Both the position numbers and the translations under genes were made by a program. A DNA stretch of 8,522 nucleotides from an uncultured Solirubrobacteraceae bacterium (GTDB taxonomy: Bacteria > Actinomycetota > Thermoleophilia > Solirubrobacterales > Solirubrobacteraceae), in contig CATPBV010000168.1 in NCBI GenBank assembly GCA_955652345.1, positions 1 to 8,522 of the forward strand, written 5' to 3'. Below the pieces are notes generated by a model that was not told the origin of the DNA, searched no databases, and saw nothing but the letters and a program-made list of their open reading frames with translations. Every line of letters begins with the position of its first letter. The stretch's first letter is position 1. Positions 5,766 through 8,522 of this stretch are shown one piece after another.

Positions 5766-6806
5766 ATGCCGCTATTCGAAGGTCATCGGGACAAGGGCAT
5801 TCAGCGCCTGTTCATCGAGATGCCGGACGACGCCAAGGACGAGATCGCTTGGAAGTGGCCCGACCAGCAGATCATCCAGTACTCACAGCTGAACGTGGAC
5901 CTCGACTATCAGGCGGTGTTCACGAACCTGGGGAAGGTGATCGGGGTCATGGGGCCCGGGCGCTACCGCCTCGACGAGGGTGCCTCGCTCGCGCTGGGAT
6001 GGCTTGTCGACCGCCTGACGGGCGGGGCGTATTACGACGCCGAGGTCTACTTCGTGGCCACCAGGGAGAACCCGAACGTCGAGTTCGGTGGTCCGGTGGA
6101 CAATCTCACCGACGGCCCGTCTGGGCTGGTGGTGACGCTGAGGGTGTTCGGAGAGCTTGCGTTCAAGGTCATCGACCCGCCGGCGCTGCTCTCGAGGCTG
6201 ATCGGCACCGGCGCCGAGGGAGACTTCAACGCCGAGATCACGACCTGGGTGACGGACCAGACGCTTGCGGCGATCAGGGCGGTGCTGCCCGGCATCGTCG
6301 CCGAGCACGGGGTACTGGCGATGGGCCAGCTCCAGGATGCAACCTCGACGGCCGCTCTCGCAAAGGCCAACGAGACCCTCTCCCGCTACGGGCTCAGCGT
6401 GACGGCGTTCGGCGAGCTCAACGTGAACCTCCCGGGCTCCGACGCCCAGCAGCTCAAGCGATTCGCGGCGACGAAGGCGTATTCGGGCCTGTCGGGCTCG
6501 TTTGACAGCGCCGTCCGCGGTCAGGCGGCGCTCGAGATCGCCGAGGGCATCTCAAACGGGAACGTCGGCGCACAGCAGGGCATCATGGCCGGGATGATGA
6601 TGGGTATTCCCACGGCACCCGCTGTGCCGCTCGCGGCGCCAGCGCCAGGCAGCCCGCCGGCTGTTGCGGGCGGGGCGCCGGAGTCATCGGCCCAGCCCGA
6701 GAGGCCGGCGAGCGGTCACTTCTGTAGTCAGTGCGGTGCGGCGATCGTGCCTGGAAGCCACTTCTGCGCGAACTGCGGTGCCGCGGTCCAGCCGCCGCAG
6801 CCATGA
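5766..6806 (+). CDS. SPFH-domain protein with C-terminal zinc ribbon (YdjI / 'virion core protein' type)
   Basis: The 346-aa product begins with the sequence typical of YdjI-like SPFH proteins: an N-terminal IAWKWPDQQIIQYSQLNV segment, then an SPFH/band-7 core (about 45-225) with VGxGRYxL-like and FGELAFKV-like stretches. A helical segment (about 225-278), an Ala/Pro-rich linker (about 279-316) and a zinc ribbon follow. The ribbon ligands are CSQC...CANC (Cys320, 323, 334, 337). SPFH proteins form oligomers at membranes and scaffold lipid domains. As I recall, YdjI in Bacillus subtilis helps attach the PspA homologue YdjF to the membrane together with YdjG and YdjH. No transmembrane helix is visible here, so membrane contact would be peripheral or through partners. 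Its TGA overlaps the ATG of the next gene (ATGA), implying translational coupling. No PspA gene is in the window. Confidence 0.88.
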   Translation: MPLFEGHRDKGIQRLFIEMPDDAKDEIAWKWPDQQIIQYSQLNVDLDYQAVFTNLGKVIGVMGPGRYRLDEGASLALGWLVDRLTGGAYYDAEVYFVATRENPNVEFGGPVDNLTDGPSGLVVTLRVFGELAFKVIDPPALLSRLIGTGAEGDFNAEITTWVTDQTLAAIRAVLPGIVAEHGVLAMGQLQDATSTAALAKANETLSRYGLSVTAFGELNVNLPGSDAQQLKRFAATKAYSGLSGSFDSAVRGQAALEIAEGISNGNVGAQQGIMAGMMMGIPTAPAVPLAAPAPGSPPAVAGGAPESSAQPERPASGHFCSQCGAAIVPGSHFCANCGAAVQPPQP

Positions 6807-7357
6807 GCACAACCGAGCAGGTCCAGCTCGCCCCGATCCCGGCGACGATCGACAATCTCGACGAATGGGCGGCAATCGCTCAGCAGGTCGAGTCCCAGTC
6901 CGGCGCGCCGACCGTGGTCACGCCCGAGCTCGTGGCCGGGATGATCGGAAGCGCGGTGCCCCTTCTGTTCGAGGCTGACTCCGCGAAGAACGGAAAGCTT
7001 CTACGGGGCACCTTCACGGATCCTCTCGTCGCCCAATGTGAACGCAACGCCGGCGATCTGATGGGCGCGCGGCCGACGTCGGTCGCTGCGCACCTGGTCG
7101 GAGTTCACATGGCGGATGGCCACCCGGTGGTGAGGACGCACCTACGAATTCAGGTTCAGCGTCCCGATGGCAGCCCAAGCGTCGCGAGTCAGTTCTGGGA
7201 TCTCCAGCTCGGCGCTCAGGTGATGGTGGGCCAGCAGACCTGCCCGAACTGCGGGGCCCCGATCGGCAACGGCGAGCTGGTCTGCGGGTATTGCCGGACC
7301 GATGTCAGGAGCCTCGTAGAGGTGCCGCTGGTCGTGAGTCGACTGGAGCTGTACTAG
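6803..7357 (+). CDS. Tim44-like domain protein with C-terminal zinc ribbon
   Basis: The 184-aa product starts at ATG 6803, overlapping the SPFH stop by 4 bp. Residues 1-50 are polar or mixed. Residues 60-140 resemble the alpha/beta Tim44-like fold: GKLLRGTFTDPLVAQCER, then a strand-rich part (VAAHLVGVHMADG, HLRIQVQR) ending in SQFWDLQL. CPNC...CGYC follows (Cys147, 150, 161, 164) and is a zinc ribbon of the same style as in the SPFH protein. Tim44-like zinc-ribbon proteins of bacteria are poorly characterised. The fold often binds membranes or peptides, so a partner role for the SPFH protein is plausible. The Tim44 assignment rests on overall pattern and is less sure than the zinc ribbon. Its stop codon shares CTAG with the convergent nucleotidyltransferase gene. 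Confidence 0.8.
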   Translation: MSTTEQVQLAPIPATIDNLDEWAAIAQQVESQSGAPTVVTPELVAGMIGSAVPLLFEADSAKNGKLLRGTFTDPLVAQCERNAGDLMGARPTSVAAHLVGVHMADGHPVVRTHLRIQVQRPDGSPSVASQFWDLQLGAQVMVGQQTCPNCGAPIGNGELVCGYCRTDVRSLVEVPLVVSRLELY

Positions 7358-8118
7358 TGGTGGGGAGTCTCCTCCGGCTCGTCGTACCAGCGCTTGCGCT
7401 CGCCGATCCGCGCGCGCAGCTTCCAGCGGCGGCTCTTCGGGGTAGCCTCGGCGCCGTCGCCGAGCACGGATAGCTGCGCCCGGGGATCGAGGCTTTCGCC
7501 TTCGATGGCGGGACGGTCGCCGCCGTCGAGCAGAGCTCGGATCCGGTCGAGGTTGAGCGTCACCGTCCGCCACCATCCCCAGTCGTCGCCGACGAGTGAG
7601 CTGAACACGCGCAAATCCATCGTCCCCAGCTCATCGCTGTCCGAGAACGGGAACGTCACCAGAAGCCGCAGGCAGTCGTCCGCATCCTTCTCGTTGAGCT
7701 CGACGATCTGAAGCTTCGACAGCAGTAGGTCGAGCGGATCGAGCGTGTACGGCATGCGGGTCAGCCGCGCTCCGAATTCGAGCGTGTGGCACATGTGCAG
7801 CTTGTCGATCAGGACGTCGATCGCGAGCCCCGTCTCGGCGTGCGTGAAGTACAGCTGCTTGTTGCCGTACAAGGCGTTGAAGTTCTTGTCGGGCGCGTAG
7901 TCGCGTTCGACGAGCATGTCGGTCAGGGCTCGCCGGGTCGAGCTGGCCGACCCGAAGTCGAGATCCTGACCAGTCCGCGAGCGCGGCGGCAGGTCTGGGC
8001 ACAGCAGGCGGATCGCAAGGCCGCCCAGGAGACGCAGGTCGATGTCGCGCTCCGCGGCAATGTCGATCAGCGCCTTGGCCTCGTCCAGCAGGTCGGTCTC
8101 GGTTGCGACATCGCTCAT
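7354..8118 (-). CDS. nucleotidyltransferase-fold protein (AbiEii/MNT-like)
   Basis: The 254-aa product starts at ATG 8118. It carries the layout of minimal nucleotidyltransferases: LLGGLAIRLL (Gly32-Gly33), then a basic RSRTGQDLDF with Asp52 and Asp54 as likely metal ligands, and AIDVLID with Asp101 as the third carboxylate. LLLSKLQIVELNEKDADD (about 131-148) matches the Lys...Lys-Asp helix common in AbiEii-like and related families. The usual GS of polymerase-beta-type enzymes is GG here, as in the AbiEii/DUF1814 branch. The C-terminal 100 residues include a WGWWRT segment and a basic tail, with no family I recognise. The substrate is unknown. A TACCGT (8128-8133, minus strand) 9 nt before the ATG could be a -10 box, but the gene may also be read from the metallophosphoesterase 32 bp upstream. 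No antitoxin-like partner is seen. Confidence 0.75.
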   Translation of the reverse strand: MSDVATETDLLDEAKALIDIAAERDIDLRLLGGLAIRLLCPDLPPRSRTGQDLDFGSASSTRRALTDMLVERDYAPDKNFNALYGNKQLYFTHAETGLAIDVLIDKLHMCHTLEFGARLTRMPYTLDPLDLLLSKLQIVELNEKDADDCLRLLVTFPFSDSDELGTMDLRVFSSLVGDDWGWWRTVTLNLDRIRALLDGGDRPAIEGESLDPRAQLSVLGDGAEATPKSRRWKLRARIGERKRWYDEPEETPHH

Positions 8119-8150
8119 CGAGCACCCACGGTATCCGCTGGCGTGGCTCG

Positions 8151-8522
8151 CTAGCCCTCGACGCGTTGAGCCAGCTCGATGCCGCCCCGACCGATGTCGA
8201 TCAGATACCCGCGGAGGATTCCGTGATTGGCCTCACTGCCGGGATTGATGCACAGGGTGTTGCCGATCTTGCGCTCGCCGCCGGACTCGTGGATGTGCCC
8301 GTGGATCGTGAGCAGCGGCTGGTAGCGCTCGATCAAGCGCCGCACCGCAGTCGAGCCGACCGGTCCTCGCAGCACGTCGCCGGCGGAGACGGTGGGGCGG
8401 AGATTCTCATCGAGGAGCGGCGCGGTGTCGAGACCGGAGTCGTGGGGCGGGACGTGGATCATGAAGACCGCCCGGCGGGGGTCACGGACCTGCTGTGCGA
8501 GCGCCTCGAGTCGATCGTAGAG
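8151..8522 (-). CDS. calcineurin-like metallophosphoesterase, C-terminal part
   Basis: The frame is open to the right window edge and ends at TAG 8153-8151, so only the last 123 residues are visible and the start lies outside. An internal ATG at 8462 sits inside conserved sequence and is not the start. Three family motifs are present in order: FMIHVPPHDSG (metal-binding His and PP), TIHGHIHESGG (the GHxH motif) and CINPGS. These belong to the dinuclear-metal phosphoesterase fold, which cleaves phosphomono- or diesters, sometimes cyclic nucleotides; the substrate cannot be inferred. The N-terminal DxH and GNHD-type motifs would be upstream of the window. It is probably co-transcribed with the nucleotidyltransferase gene 32 bp downstream. 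Confidence 0.88.
   Translation of the reverse strand, partial: LYDRLEALAQQVRDPRRAVFMIHVPPHDSGLDTAPLLDENLRPTVSAGDVLRGPVGSTAVRRLIERYQPLLTIHGHIHESGGERKIGNTLCINPGSEANHGILRGYLIDIGRGGIELAQRVEG

Noticed and set aside
5642..6505. Long plus-strand open frame of 287 codons overlapping the SPFH gene
   Set aside because: Gly/Arg-rich translation in the wrong frame; the SPFH frame has a good ribosome binding site and clear domains.
7364..7372. Short palindrome GGAGTCTCC after the shared CTAG
   Set aside because: Nine bases only, inside coding sequence, expected by chance in a window this size.
134..8118. Patatin phospholipase plus nucleotidyltransferase as a CBASS anti-phage system
   Set aside because: The two genes are more than 6 kb apart in different transcription units. 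The nucleotidyltransferase has GG instead of the GS of CD-NTases and looks AbiEii/MNT-like. No Cap2/Cap3 or other CBASS genes are present.
7354..8118. AbiE-type toxin-antitoxin locus
   Set aside because: No small AbiEi-like regulator is adjacent; the upstream neighbour is a metallophosphoesterase.

Overview
The window is GC-rich, densely packed chromosomal DNA with no mobile element, CRISPR array or RNA gene that I can see. Gene content points to a high-GC actinobacterium, possibly a soil Thermoleophilia/Solirubrobacterales-like lineage (inference). The hints are free-standing LigD polymerase and phosphoesterase proteins instead of one fused LigD, an MMPL transporter, a CoxS/xanthine-dehydrogenase-type iron-sulfur subunit, and several starts that look leaderless.

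Layout: 1-120 (+) is the C-terminal end of a [2Fe-2S] subunit of a molybdenum hydroxylase. It converges on a patatin-like phospholipase (134-1339, -). The patatin diverges from a stand-alone LigD-type polymerase domain (1359-2240, +) across a very compact region in which one -10-like heptamer may serve both strands. The polymerase gene runs tail-to-tail into an MMPL/RND membrane transporter (2227-4431, -). Upstream of the transporter, on the same strand and behind a strong hairpin, is a stand-alone LigD-type 3'-phosphoesterase (4586-5173, -). So the window holds two of the three LigD activities of bacterial non-homologous end joining, as separate proteins. Ku and the ATP-dependent ligase are not in the window.

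Divergent from the phosphoesterase is a three-gene plus-strand operon (5265-7357). It encodes an uncharacterised 159-aa protein, an SPFH-domain protein with a C-terminal zinc ribbon, and a small Tim44-like protein ending in a zinc ribbon. The last two are coupled by an ATGA overlap. This resembles in outline the Bacillus ydjFGHI (PspA/SPFH/zinc-ribbon) membrane-stress module but lacks a PspA gene here. It is the best candidate in the window for an undescribed system. Two perfect palindromes, with centres 21 bp apart, lie at its 5' end.

The operon converges on a minus-strand pair: a nucleotidyltransferase-fold protein (7354-8118) and, upstream of it, a calcineurin-like metallophosphoesterase cut by the window edge (8151-8522). 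The two convergent genes share a CTAG for their stop codons. No gene-free stretch exceeds 300 bases; the longest is about 155 bp (4432-4585) and contains the hairpin.
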